The notes under the pieces are model-generated. The model saw only the letters and a program-made list of their open reading frames with translations. It made no database searches and had not been told where the DNA came from. From positions 1-13,760 of the forward strand of contig JAYTEX010000314.1 in assembly GCA_043734785.1 (NCBI GenBank): a stretch of 13,760 nt of DNA, written 5' to 3'. Shown here piece by piece: positions 6,534 through 13,760 of the stretch. Position numbers and translations under genes: made by a program. The first letter of the stretch is position 1. Each line of letters starts with the position of its first letter. The DNA comes from CAIKBL01 sp043734785 (lineage in GTDB: Bacteria; Pseudomonadota; Gammaproteobacteria; Ga0077536).

Positions 6534-7029
6534 CTAGGTATTCTTCCATTGTGCCGTCGCCCGCCTAAGGAACGGCAACAGCGCGCTGCTCACCGCTGGC
6601 GGATTGTCGATAAACGGCCAGTGTCCGCTGTCTTCGAGCACTACCACCTCGGCACGGGGAAACGTCTGTTTCTGGATGTCTGCATAGACCCACGGTACAT
6701 AGGGATCGCATTTGCCCCAGATCACCAGACAGTCGAGATCAAGCGGACGTAATGCGGTGTGTGCGAGCGAGGCCGCTTCGCCGAGATTATTCGTCGCACG
6801 GTAGAGTTTCAGCACGGCGCGGCGCGTATCGCGATCATAGTTATCAAACATGCTATCGATGAATGCACGCGGCAGGCCGCGTGGATTGCCATGTTTAAGT
6901 GCGAGATGAAATGCGACTCGCGTCGTCGTCGCCTGAAACAATTCGCCGAGTAGGGGTGTGCGCCAAATCACCGCCGCTATCGAGACAGGGCGTGCGAATG
7001 CCTTCAATCAGCAATTGGTGTTGTTCCAT
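6534..7029 (-). pseudogene. Alpha/beta hydrolase gene with internal deletion and frameshift
   Basis: The original start survives: an AGGAG ribosome site, then ATG at 7029 reading MEQHQLLIEGIRTPCLDSGG, a typical N-terminus of alpha/beta hydrolases. At about 6985-6965 the similarity jumps to another frame, which reads VIWRTPLLGELFQATTTRVA and continues through the cap region. It includes the acid-residue strand LVIWGKCDPYVPW and the catalytic-His motif LEDSGHWPFIDNP, ending at 6534. The oxyanion HG motif and the GxSxG nucleophile elbow, roughly 110-125 residues, are absent. Calling a gene from the ATG at 7007 gives a 157-residue protein whose first dozen residues are an out-of-frame reading of the old N-terminus. 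The parent was probably an ester or C-C bond hydrolase. As it stands it cannot be catalytic. It lies 11 bases upstream of the DUF808 start. Confidence 0.78.
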
Positions 7030-7169
7030 AGGTCGGACTCCTGATATCGATGCAGCATAGACGCCGCCGGTGGTAGCTGGCTATCGCCGTGCGTCAGACG
7101 ATCTCCAGTACCATGGCGTATGCCCTTATTTTAACGAACGCGGTGATTCAGGAGGAAAAAGCTCAAAAG

Positions 7170-7439
7170 ATGACATCCGAACGGGAAGATCCCATCACCA
7201 TCCCCTACCAAACTCTCTCTAACGACGCATTGCGCGGCGTGGTGGAAGCGTTCGTGCTGCGCGAAGGCACGGACTACGGCGCGCATGAATTCACGTTGTT
7301 AGAGAAGACCAAACATGTGATGCAGCAATTAGCACGAGGAGATGCTGAAGTGGTGTTCGATCCAGACTCCGGTTCGGTCGACATTGTGCGCGTGAAAATA
7401 CAGGGCGGGAGAAGCGCGAAGCGTCTGCCTGATCGATAA
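7170..7439 (+). CDS. yheU: YheU/UPF0270 family protein
   Basis: Small cytosolic protein of the UPF0270 (YheU) family, with no assigned role. With the start at 7170 it has 89 residues. The family core is clear: ITIPYQTLSNDALRGVVEAF, then VLREGTDYGAHEFTLLEKT and a run of residues before QLARGDAEVVFDPDSGSVDIV, closely resembling E. coli YheU. The usual proteins begin just before the I-P-Y/W-Q strand. An AGGAGG site at 7150-7155 lies 14 bases before this ATG, longer than ideal. The upstream ATG at 7089 would add 27 residues not typical of the family. Residues after about 75 (IQGGRSAKRLPDR) are a divergent basic tail. The gene is divergent from the hydrolase remnant. UPF0270 is known mainly from gammaproteobacteria. 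Confidence 0.82.
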   Translation: MTSEREDPITIPYQTLSNDALRGVVEAFVLREGTDYGAHEFTLLEKTKHVMQQLARGDAEVVFDPDSGSVDIVRVKIQGGRSAKRLPDR

Positions 7440-7534
7440 CTGAGGGGTGACCTTGCCTCGTCCCGAGTGGTCTATACTTCGCAGGCGCCGAATTCTCTCG
7501 GCCCTCGCCAGGATCAATACCGAGGAAATCGCCC

Positions 7535-8320
7535 ATGAAACTTTCGCAAACTCAGGTTGAGCAGTATCGCCACGAAGGATTGGTGTTCTTTCCGAACCTG
7601 TTCGAACCGCACGAAATCACGGCATTAAAGGCGGAACAGGCGCGCATTTTCACGCTAGATTTGGCGTCACACCTGCGCGCCGCGAGTGGCGAGTTTCTCG
7701 GCACCACGGCCATGGAGCGCACCAGCCCGCTCTACGCACGCCTGCTGAGGGACGAGCGGCTGCTAGGTATCGCGGAGCAACTCATCGGTCCAAATCTTTA
7801 TTGCCACCAGTACAAAATTATTCTGAAAGAGCCGTTCGGTAAGCTCACACTGCCCTGGCACCAGGACTTTGGTCCATGGCGTCATCACGACGGCATGCCC
7901 GCGCCGCGCGCGGTGAGCATCAGCCTCTACCTCGATGAGGTGAATGAATTCAACGGGCCGATCGTGTTCATTCCAGGATCGCACCGCTCGGGGCTGATCA
8001 ACTACGAAGTGATCCCTGTGCCCGGCACCACGCCGATTCCGAGTCTGCCGGATGCGACTGTGACGCGCTTGGTGGCGCAGGGTGGGCTGGTTGCGCCGAA
8101 AGGCCCCCCGGGCTCGGTCACGATTTTCGATTGCTGCCTCGCGCATGCATCAGGACCAAATCAGTCGCCCTATCCTCGGCACCTTATTTACCTTAGTTAC
8201 AACCCGGTCGACAATGCGATTCGTAAACCAACGCGGCCCACACATTTTGCCTCACAGGATTTCACCCCACTGGTCGCAGCAACCAGCGAAGCGCTGCCAC
8301 TAAATCACCCAGGCGTTTGA
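7535..8320 (+). CDS. PhyH-family Fe(II)/2-oxoglutarate dioxygenase, EctD-like
   Basis: Non-haem iron oxygenase of the phytanoyl-CoA dioxygenase family that would hydroxylate a small molecule using O2 and 2-oxoglutarate. It has 261 residues, shorter than the roughly 300 of ectoine hydroxylase. Iron ligands are His109 and Asp111 (PWHQDFGPW) and His204 (CCLAHASGPN); Arg215 is placed to bind 2-oxoglutarate, with the same 11-residue His-Arg spacing as EctD. Other EctD-like segments are HHDGMP, FNGPIVFIPGSHRSG, GGLVAPKGPPGSVTIFDC and YNPVDNAIRKP. The EctD signature W-H-S-D-F-E-T-W-H-x-E-D-G is altered to W-H-Q-D-F-G-P-W-R-H-H-D-G, and no ectABC genes are nearby, so ectoine is doubtful as substrate. 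A GAGGA site precedes the ATG by about 9 bases. The gene stands alone and converges on kup. Confidence 0.86.
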   Translation: MKLSQTQVEQYRHEGLVFFPNLFEPHEITALKAEQARIFTLDLASHLRAASGEFLGTTAMERTSPLYARLLRDERLLGIAEQLIGPNLYCHQYKIILKEPFGKLTLPWHQDFGPWRHHDGMPAPRAVSISLYLDEVNEFNGPIVFIPGSHRSGLINYEVIPVPGTTPIPSLPDATVTRLVAQGGLVAPKGPPGSVTIFDCCLAHASGPNQSPYPRHLIYLSYNPVDNAIRKPTRPTHFASQDFTPLVAATSEALPLNHPGV

Positions 8321-8370
8321 TGTTCAGCATGGATTCCAGCGTCGATCCGCGCCGGATGGAATGACGGAAT

Positions 8371-10248
8371 TCAGAGCGTCACTTGCGTCCCAAGCTCCAC
8401 CACGCGATTGGGCGGCAACCGAAAATAGTTTGATGCGCCTTCCGATTGACGAGTCATCCAGCCGAACAGGGCACTCCGCCAGCGGGGCAGCTTGCCGGGC
8501 CCGTCCACGATCACGGATCGTGCGATAAAGTAACTGGTTGCCAGCGGTTCGAGTGCGAGCGTGAGACCGGCGCCGCTCATCAACGCCGCTGGGACATCGG
8601 GCTCTTCACGAAAGCCATAATGCACCGTCACACGATAGAAGCCGGTGCCGAGACTCACGACTTCCACTCGCTGCAGGGGATCGACCCGTGGCACCTCCTC
8701 GTCCACCACATGAAGAAATACATTGCGCTCATGCAACACCCTGTAGTGTTTGAGGTTGTGAAAAAGTGCCGTCGGTACTAGCGCGGGATCTGAAGTCAGA
8801 TACACCGCGGTACCCGGCACGCGCGGGATATCCGGCTGCGGGCTCGCGAGAAAATCGGAGAGCGGGATATCAGTCGTCTGGCGCTGTGCGGCAACCAACG
8901 CACTGCCGCGCTTCCAGGTATTGAGCATGATGAAAATGCCGACCCCCAGCGCGAGCGGCAACCATCCACCGTGGACGAACTTCGTCAGATTCGAACCCAG
9001 AAAGGCCAGTTCGAGCACGCCGAAAAGCGCGAGGCTCGCCAGCAACACCAGGTGCCCCCGACGCGGCGCATTCAGCACGATACTCGCTGTCAAGATAGTG
9101 GTAATGAGCATAGTGCCGGAAACCGCAACACCATAGGCTGCGGCCAGCGCGCCCGAGGTTTTGAACTGCAGCACCAGCACGATCACGGCTAGCAGCATCA
9201 GCCAGTTCACGCCGGGAATATAGATCTGACCCTGCTCCGAATCCGAGGTATGCAGAACGCGAACTCGCGGCAGAAAGCCAAGACGCGAGGCCTGTAAGGT
9301 CAATGAATAAGCGCCGGTGATCGTCGCCTGAGACGCGATCACGGTGGCGGCCGCCGCCAGCACCACGAGGGGTATCTGCAGCGCTTCCGGCGCGAGGAGG
9401 TAGAACGGATTCGCGACTGCCGAGGCATCGCGCAACACCAGCGCGCCTTGCCCGAAGTAGTTCAGCAACAAGGCCGGGCAGACGAGGCCATACCACGCGA
9501 TACGCACCGGACGCGCGCCGAAATGGCCCATGTCCGCATACAGCGCTTCGCCGCCGGTGAGCGCCAGAAAGACCGCGCTCAAAAGCAGGAAGGCAGCGCC
9601 TGGCTCGCGGATCGCGAAACTGATGGCATGCATCGGATTGATTGCCACCAGCACGTCAGGCGTGCGGATAATGCTCAGCGTCCCCAGGGCACCCAAGGTC
9701 AGAAACCACACAATAGTGATGGGCCCGAACAAGCGCCCGATACGGGCGGTGCCGTGCCGCTGGACTGCGAATAAGGTGATCAGTATCGCAATCGTGATGG
9801 GAATGATGAGGTGTTCGAGACGGGGCGCCGCCACACTGATTCCTTCAATCGCCGAGAGTACCGAGATCGCCGGCGTAATGATTGCATCACCATAGAACAA
9901 GGCGGCTCCGAATACGCCGATCACACTGGCGAACAAGATCCAGCGCGGCCGCTTGCGCAATACGCGATTGGCGAGTGCGGTCAGGGCGAGGACGCCGCCT
10001 TCGCCCTCGTTGTCGAAGCGCAGTACGATCCAGACATACTTGAGAGAGATCACCAGCATCAAGGCCCAGAACATGGTCGAAAGTGTGGCCAACACATGGG
10101 TGTGCGTGACCGCGAGATCGTGGCCGCCAACGAACGCTTCCTTGAACGCGTATAACGGACTTGTCCCGATATCGCCGTAGACCACGCCGAGCGCGGCGAG
10201 CGTCAGGCTCCCCAGCGACGCGCGTTGCGATGAATGAGTCTGACTCAT
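8371..10248 (-). CDS. kup: Kup-type low-affinity potassium uptake transporter
   Basis: Inner-membrane K+ importer of the KUP/HAK/KT family, thought to be a K+/H+ symporter. Its 625 residues match E. coli Kup (622). The family hallmark GVVYGDIGTSPLYAFKEAF spans residues 21-39. It is followed by the loop RFDNEGEGGVLALTAL, the segment ALFYGDAIITPAISVLSA, GGEALYADMGHFG, and about twelve hydrophobic helices up to roughly residue 450. The hydrophilic C-terminal domain includes GTAVYLTS, VPTALFHNLKHYRVLHERN and the terminal LPPNRVVELGTQVTL, all canonical. The gene looks intact. Only a weak ribosome site (GGAAG about 11 bases upstream) is seen. It lies 94 bases downstream of mprF on the same strand without a visible T-run terminator between, so co-transcription is possible. 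It converges on the PhyH gene across 50 bases. Confidence 0.97.
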   Translation of the reverse strand: MSQTHSSQRASLGSLTLAALGVVYGDIGTSPLYAFKEAFVGGHDLAVTHTHVLATLSTMFWALMLVISLKYVWIVLRFDNEGEGGVLALTALANRVLRKRPRWILFASVIGVFGAALFYGDAIITPAISVLSAIEGISVAAPRLEHLIIPITIAILITLFAVQRHGTARIGRLFGPITIVWFLTLGALGTLSIIRTPDVLVAINPMHAISFAIREPGAAFLLLSAVFLALTGGEALYADMGHFGARPVRIAWYGLVCPALLLNYFGQGALVLRDASAVANPFYLLAPEALQIPLVVLAAAATVIASQATITGAYSLTLQASRLGFLPRVRVLHTSDSEQGQIYIPGVNWLMLLAVIVLVLQFKTSGALAAAYGVAVSGTMLITTILTASIVLNAPRRGHLVLLASLALFGVLELAFLGSNLTKFVHGGWLPLALGVGIFIMLNTWKRGSALVAAQRQTTDIPLSDFLASPQPDIPRVPGTAVYLTSDPALVPTALFHNLKHYRVLHERNVFLHVVDEEVPRVDPLQRVEVVSLGTGFYRVTVHYGFREEPDVPAALMSGAGLTLALEPLATSYFIARSVIVDGPGKLPRWRSALFGWMTRQSEGASNYFRLPPNRVVELGTQVTL

Positions 10249-10342
10249 AAAAATATGCTTCCGAACGTTTAGTTAGACTGTCCTACGATGCAGGTTCGCT
10301 TGTCGCGTCTGCCTTCCGGTATTGAACCCACTGCGACGGCAG

Positions 10343-12922
10343 TTACTTGGTAATAATGCCTTTGAAACCACCGCTGATGAGGGCGGCAATGTTCGTCAGC
10401 ACAATCAGCGGCTCGGCGCCACCGGGCGACGCCAGATAGCGCGCCTCCCACTGCGGTGAAAATTTCTCCTTGAACGCGCGCAATCCCTGAAAATTGTAGA
10501 AGTGCTCGCCATGCGTGAACAAAAGGCGACCTATGCGATGCCAGCTCGGTGCGAGTGGGTGTTCCGCCATGCCGGAAAGTGGCGCCATCCCGAGACTGAA
10601 GTGCTGAAAACCCTCAGCCTGGAGCAGCAGCATCAGTTTGGCAAACAGGAAATCCATGGTGCCGTTGGGTGCGTCCGGCAGATGGCGCATCAGATCGACG
10701 CTGGCCTCGACCTTGCGCTCGGTCGCCAGGAGGGTCGCGAAGGCCACTGGCTGCGTGCCCTTGCGGACCAGCGCCACCGGCTGGCGCAAGATATAGGCTT
10801 CGTCATACGCACCCAGTGAAAAGCCCTTCTCTGCGGTGTCGTGCGCGGCTAACCAAGCGTCGGATATTGCCTTGAGTTCGGGCCGTATCGCCGGTACGCC
10901 CTCGACGGGAATCAATTCGAAGGTCAGCCCCTCGCGCTCCGCACGACTGACGCCCTGACGGAGATTGGCGCGCTCGCGGCCCTTGAGTGAAAAGTCCGAC
11001 AACGACACGTTGGCATGCTCGCCAAGCTTAAAAATGCGCAACCCAGCGTCAAGATATACCGTCAAAGTCTGCGGGCGCACCAAGTAGAAGCACGCGCGCC
11101 CACCGGATTCCCGGGCACGTTCGAGGAAGCGCCAGACCAGTTCTGACCATTCGTCGTTGGGCCCTACCGGATCAAACAAACCGATCCAGGAACGCCCGTG
11201 CCGACCGAACATCACGAACGCGTTGCCGGGCGCGGAGAACATGATGTGCTTGTCGCCCATCAGCGCGAGGCAGGCGTCGGCCGAATCTTGCTGGCGCACA
11301 ATCGCATCGACGCGCGCCAGTTCGGTGCTGTCAGGCCGCGCGAGAGGTGCTGCCGGCGGCCTCAGCAGTTGCCGCAACGCGAGTACAAGGGTGGTCAGCG
11401 CCACGGCGATCCATGCGCGCAGCGAACGCGGCGCGTGGCCATTGACTTCGAACTGCCACCACAATTCATGCGTATAGATCACGTCGCGGTAGGCGAAGAC
11501 CAAGAGACTGCTAAGCGCCAGCAGAATCGCGGTCACCGCGATCAGCCAACCGACAGTGACGGGCTGCGTCAGCAGCGAGGCGCGACGCGTGAAGTGCTTG
11601 CGCGACAGGGCCAGAGTGCCCGTCAGAAAGATCAGCAGTGCTGCTTCTGACCAGGAGATCCCGCGCGGAAACGACAGCACAAAACTTGCGGCAGTGATCA
11701 TCAAGCCTGCCCACCACGCGGTGTTCAGGCGCTGCAACATCCCGCGCGCCACGAACAGTAGCGCGAGGCCCGCAATACTGCCGAGAAAATGTGACGCTTC
11801 GACCAGCGGCAGCGGCACCCGCAAAGCGGTCAGAATCGCCGCATCGTCAGTGGCCGGTGTCACGCCAGCGACGAGCAGCCGCACGCCGACGATGAGCGTA
11901 AATGCGGCGAGCAGTATCGGCGACAAGCTCGCCGCAGCCTGGCCCACTGGCGAGGCGAAACCACGTCGCACTCCGTGCGCGACTAACAATGCGACGGCCA
12001 GCGCGAGTGGCAGCAGGTAGTAGATCACGCGGTACAGAACCAGCGCACCGGCCAGGACCTCGGGTGGCACCTGGCCGCCGAGCGCGACCAGCATGACGGC
12101 CTCGAACACCCCGAGCCCGCCCGGCACATGACTGAGAACACCCAGCACTGTTGCAATCGCGTAGAACCCGACGAACACAGGAAAGCTGACCGCTGCCTGC
12201 GGTAACAATACCCACAGCACGGCGGCAGAGGCGATGATGTCCAGCGCCGAAAGCACGAGTTGTTGCGTCGCCAACCCGAGCGAGGGTAGTGGCACGTCGA
12301 TACCCGACAGCTTGAGGCGGCGACCCGCGTGACACTGCCAGAGCAGGGCGGTCGTGAGGCCTAGAATCAAGGCGGCGATACTCTGCAGCAGCAACGCTGG
12401 TAGATGCACAACCGACGCCACGCTAGGGGCTCCCCACAGCAGCGCGCAGGCCCCGACCACGGTGATCCCTAAACCAAACGCGACCGCGTTAAACGCAATG
12501 GCGCGCGAGACTGCGCCCGTTTCAACCCCGGCCGCGCTATAAATTCGCATGCGGACGGCGCCGCCGGTGAGGACGCCGATCCCCACCGTGTTGCTCAAGG
12601 CAAAGGCGATGAACGAAGTTTGTGCGACTACTCGATAAGGAACGAAGGTGCCGACATACCGCAGCGCTGAACGGTCATAGCCCGTCAGGGCGACGTAGCT
12701 GATTGCCGTGGCGAGTATCGCCAGTACGTGCTGCGTCATGCTGGTGTCGTTAATGGCCGCGATTATCGCCGAGTACTCAAGTTCCTTGGCCAAGGCCGCG
12801 AGTGCTTCGAACAACAGAAACCCAATCAGGAGAACCATCCCCGCGAGTAGCCAATACCGACGCGCATGCAGCCATGCAAGCAAGCGAATACGTTCTATAT
12901 TTTCTTCGAAATGGTCTTCCAT
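10343..12922 (-). CDS. mprF: MprF: phosphatidylglycerol aminoacyltransferase/flippase
   Basis: Bifunctional membrane enzyme that transfers an amino acid (lysine or alanine) from aminoacyl-tRNA to phosphatidylglycerol and flips the product, reducing surface negative charge and cationic-peptide sensitivity. It has 859 residues, normal for the full-length form. The flippase domain (about 20-320) contains FALSNTVGIGVLTGGAVRMR (107-126) and LSHVPGGLGVFEAV (263-276). A further membrane region spans about 335-520. The cytosolic DUF2156 synthase domain (about 535-840) shows GDKHIMFS, WIGLFDPVG, MDFLFAKLML, FSLGMAPLSGM (775-785) and NFQGLRAFKEKFSPQWEARYL. A GCAGGA ribosome site lies close before the ATG. 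The tRNA specificity (Lys or Ala) cannot be read by eye. It sits between the DUF1003 gene and kup on the same strand, a plausible envelope or ion stress unit. Confidence 0.95.
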   Translation of the reverse strand: MEDHFEENIERIRLLAWLHARRYWLLAGMVLLIGFLLFEALAALAKELEYSAIIAAINDTSMTQHVLAILATAISYVALTGYDRSALRYVGTFVPYRVVAQTSFIAFALSNTVGIGVLTGGAVRMRIYSAAGVETGAVSRAIAFNAVAFGLGITVVGACALLWGAPSVASVVHLPALLLQSIAALILGLTTALLWQCHAGRRLKLSGIDVPLPSLGLATQQLVLSALDIIASAAVLWVLLPQAAVSFPVFVGFYAIATVLGVLSHVPGGLGVFEAVMLVALGGQVPPEVLAGALVLYRVIYYLLPLALAVALLVAHGVRRGFASPVGQAAASLSPILLAAFTLIVGVRLLVAGVTPATDDAAILTALRVPLPLVEASHFLGSIAGLALLFVARGMLQRLNTAWWAGLMITAASFVLSFPRGISWSEAALLIFLTGTLALSRKHFTRRASLLTQPVTVGWLIAVTAILLALSSLLVFAYRDVIYTHELWWQFEVNGHAPRSLRAWIAVALTTLVLALRQLLRPPAAPLARPDSTELARVDAIVRQQDSADACLALMGDKHIMFSAPGNAFVMFGRHGRSWIGLFDPVGPNDEWSELVWRFLERARESGGRACFYLVRPQTLTVYLDAGLRIFKLGEHANVSLSDFSLKGRERANLRQGVSRAEREGLTFELIPVEGVPAIRPELKAISDAWLAAHDTAEKGFSLGAYDEAYILRQPVALVRKGTQPVAFATLLATERKVEASVDLMRHLPDAPNGTMDFLFAKLMLLLQAEGFQHFSLGMAPLSGMAEHPLAPSWHRIGRLLFTHGEHFYNFQGLRAFKEKFSPQWEARYLASPGGAEPLIVLTNIAALISGGFKGIITK

Positions 12923-13061
12923 GCTTCCTGCCCACTGAGAATTAAATGTACGACCCTCGACCAGCGGTACGGCTCACGTTTTTGTGCGCGCCGCAGACTG
13001 TGAGGTAATGCAGGCCACACAAGCTAGATGGCTTCGCGAAGACGGCAAAGCCCGTGCAACG

Positions 13062-13760
13062 TCATCCGCCAGGCTCACGACTTAGCTGTGCTTCGAGTCT
13101 CGCCAGTTGCGCTACCTGCGCGTCGAGCTGCCTCACTATCCGGGCTAATTCGTCCTCCCGCGCGGCGTCGAGCTTCGCATGGAGTGCCATGATCTCCATC
13201 TCCGCGCGAAGATTGACTTCATAGTCATTGCGCGCATCGACGCGATCCTTAGCGGCATGGCGGTTCTGACTCATCATGATGATCGGTGCTTGAATGGCGG
13301 CCAGACAAGACAGCATCAAATTGAGCAATATGAACGGAAACGGATCTAGTGGTCGGGTCAGCTCTTCGTTTACGGCCATCCAGCAGAACATCGCGATAAA
13401 GAACAATCCAATGAAGGTCCAGCTGCCGCCGAACGACGCGACCTTATCCGCGATCCGCTCGCCTATCGTAAGCTGGGTGTGAAAAATTTTATTCGGATCA
13501 GCGACCGATGAATTGCGACTCAGAAACCGTGCCAGCACACCGCGCTCGAACTCTGTCGAGAGCCTGATCCGGGTTTCCAGATCGGGCGCGGTCGATCCTG
13601 CGGTGCCCGGTGGCGTAAAGCCGGCGGGCAAGACCAGTCGCAGACCACGGATGACGATGAGCAGAGTGACGGCGCCGACCATCGCCGTGAAACCGTGGCC
13701 AAGCAGGTTGTCTGGCGCGAACACGTGTGATTTGCGCATCAACCAGCCGCCCACCACGGC
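13062..13760 (-). CDS. GlsB/YeaQ-type membrane segment fused to DUF1003 domain (5' end outside window)
   Basis: Predicted inner-membrane protein; 232 residues are visible and the frame is open through base 13760, so the start lies outside. The visible N-terminus reads AVGGWLMRK, then GHGFTAMVGAVTLLIVIRGL, which matches the last two membrane segments of the GlsB/YeaQ/YmgE (transglycosylase-associated, PF04226) family. A linker of about 55 residues leads to a DUF1003 domain: TIGERIADKVASFGGSWTFI, a membrane helix, DPFPFILLNLMLSCLAAIQA, then PIIMMSQNRHAAKDR and NDYEVNLRAEMEI. The last 45 residues (HAKLDAAREDELARIVRQ onward) have a heptad-like coiled-coil pattern. DUF1003 has no established biochemical role. 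The GTG at 13757 is inside the GlsB-like segment and is unlikely to be the true start. It lies 139 bases upstream of mprF. Confidence 0.82.
   Translation of the reverse strand, partial: AVVGGWLMRKSHVFAPDNLLGHGFTAMVGAVTLLIVIRGLRLVLPAGFTPPGTAGSTAPDLETRIRLSTEFERGVLARFLSRNSSVADPNKIFHTQLTIGERIADKVASFGGSWTFIGLFFIAMFCWMAVNEELTRPLDPFPFILLNLMLSCLAAIQAPIIMMSQNRHAAKDRVDARNDYEVNLRAEMEIMALHAKLDAAREDELARIVRQLDAQVAQLARLEAQLSREPGG

Noticed and set aside
7453..7478. Candidate promoter for the PhyH gene (TTGCCT ... TATACT)
   Set aside because: The -10-like TATACT at 7473-7478 is good, but the TTGCCT is only 14 bases away. No alternative -35 at 16-18 bases is convincing, so it was not listed as a feature.
8333..8362. 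Hairpin between the convergent PhyH and kup genes (ATTCC/GGAAT outer arms, ATCC/GGAT inner arms)
   Set aside because: The stem has a 7-base bulge on one side and neither strand has a following T-run, so an intrinsic terminator cannot be claimed.
8870..9496. 208-codon minus-strand frame inside kup
   Set aside because: It is a high-GC shadow frame of kup with Arg/Ala/Gly-rich translation and no family resemblance.
9448..10180. Several plus-strand frames of 75-121 codons opposite kup
   Set aside because: They are antisense shadows of a complete, highly conserved transporter gene; none has a recognisable domain or a ribosome site.
13030..13052. GGCTT ... AAGCC repeat with an internal CTTCGCGAAG palindrome after the DUF1003 gene
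   Set aside because: It could be a terminator stem, but the arms are only 5 bases, the loop is long, and no T-run follows on the minus strand.

Overview
The window reads as chromosomal DNA of a GC-rich proteobacterium, probably a gammaproteobacterium. This is inferred from a YheU/UPF0270 protein, a YedI-like DUF808 protein, Kup and a Gram-negative MprF. It starts inside an acyl-CoA ligase gene and ends inside a DUF1003 gene, so both edge genes are partial. No rRNA, tRNA, CRISPR array or intact insertion sequence was seen.

Region 1 (1-4376) looks catabolic. It holds the C-terminal half of a 4-coumarate-CoA-ligase-like enzyme (+) and a convergent two-domain extradiol ring-cleavage dioxygenase of the VOC superfamily (-). 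A 227-base divergent intergenic region follows, with an operator-like inverted repeat. Then come a class A FAD aromatic hydroxylase (+) and an SMP-30/gluconolactonase-like hydrolase (+) 15 bases behind it. Hydroxylation, meta-cleavage, lactone hydrolysis and CoA activation would fit a pathway for an aromatic or aromatised ring compound. The substrate cannot be named from sequence alone.

Region 2 (4377-7029) is a patch of gene wreckage around a toxin-antitoxin pair. It contains a possible MaoC-type hydratase remnant, an intact parDE operon with a perfect 25-base inverted repeat upstream, and a roughly 34-codon stump of a REP-associated tyrosine transposase abutting the 3' end of a DUF808 membrane protein gene. 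Next is an alpha/beta hydrolase gene that lost its middle, including the nucleophile region, by an internal deletion that also shifts frame.

Region 3 (7030-8320) carries a YheU/UPF0270 protein and an orphan Fe(II)/2-oxoglutarate dioxygenase. The dioxygenase resembles ectoine hydroxylase (EctD), but several positions of the EctD signature are replaced, so its substrate is probably different.

Region 4 (8371-13760, all minus strand) is an envelope and ion-homeostasis block. In transcription order it has a protein joining a GlsB/YeaQ-type membrane segment to a DUF1003 domain, full-length two-domain MprF, and the Kup potassium transporter. No obviously new multi-gene defence or mobile system is visible. 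The most noteworthy items are the EctD-like orphan, the decayed genes, and the GlsB-DUF1003 fusion.
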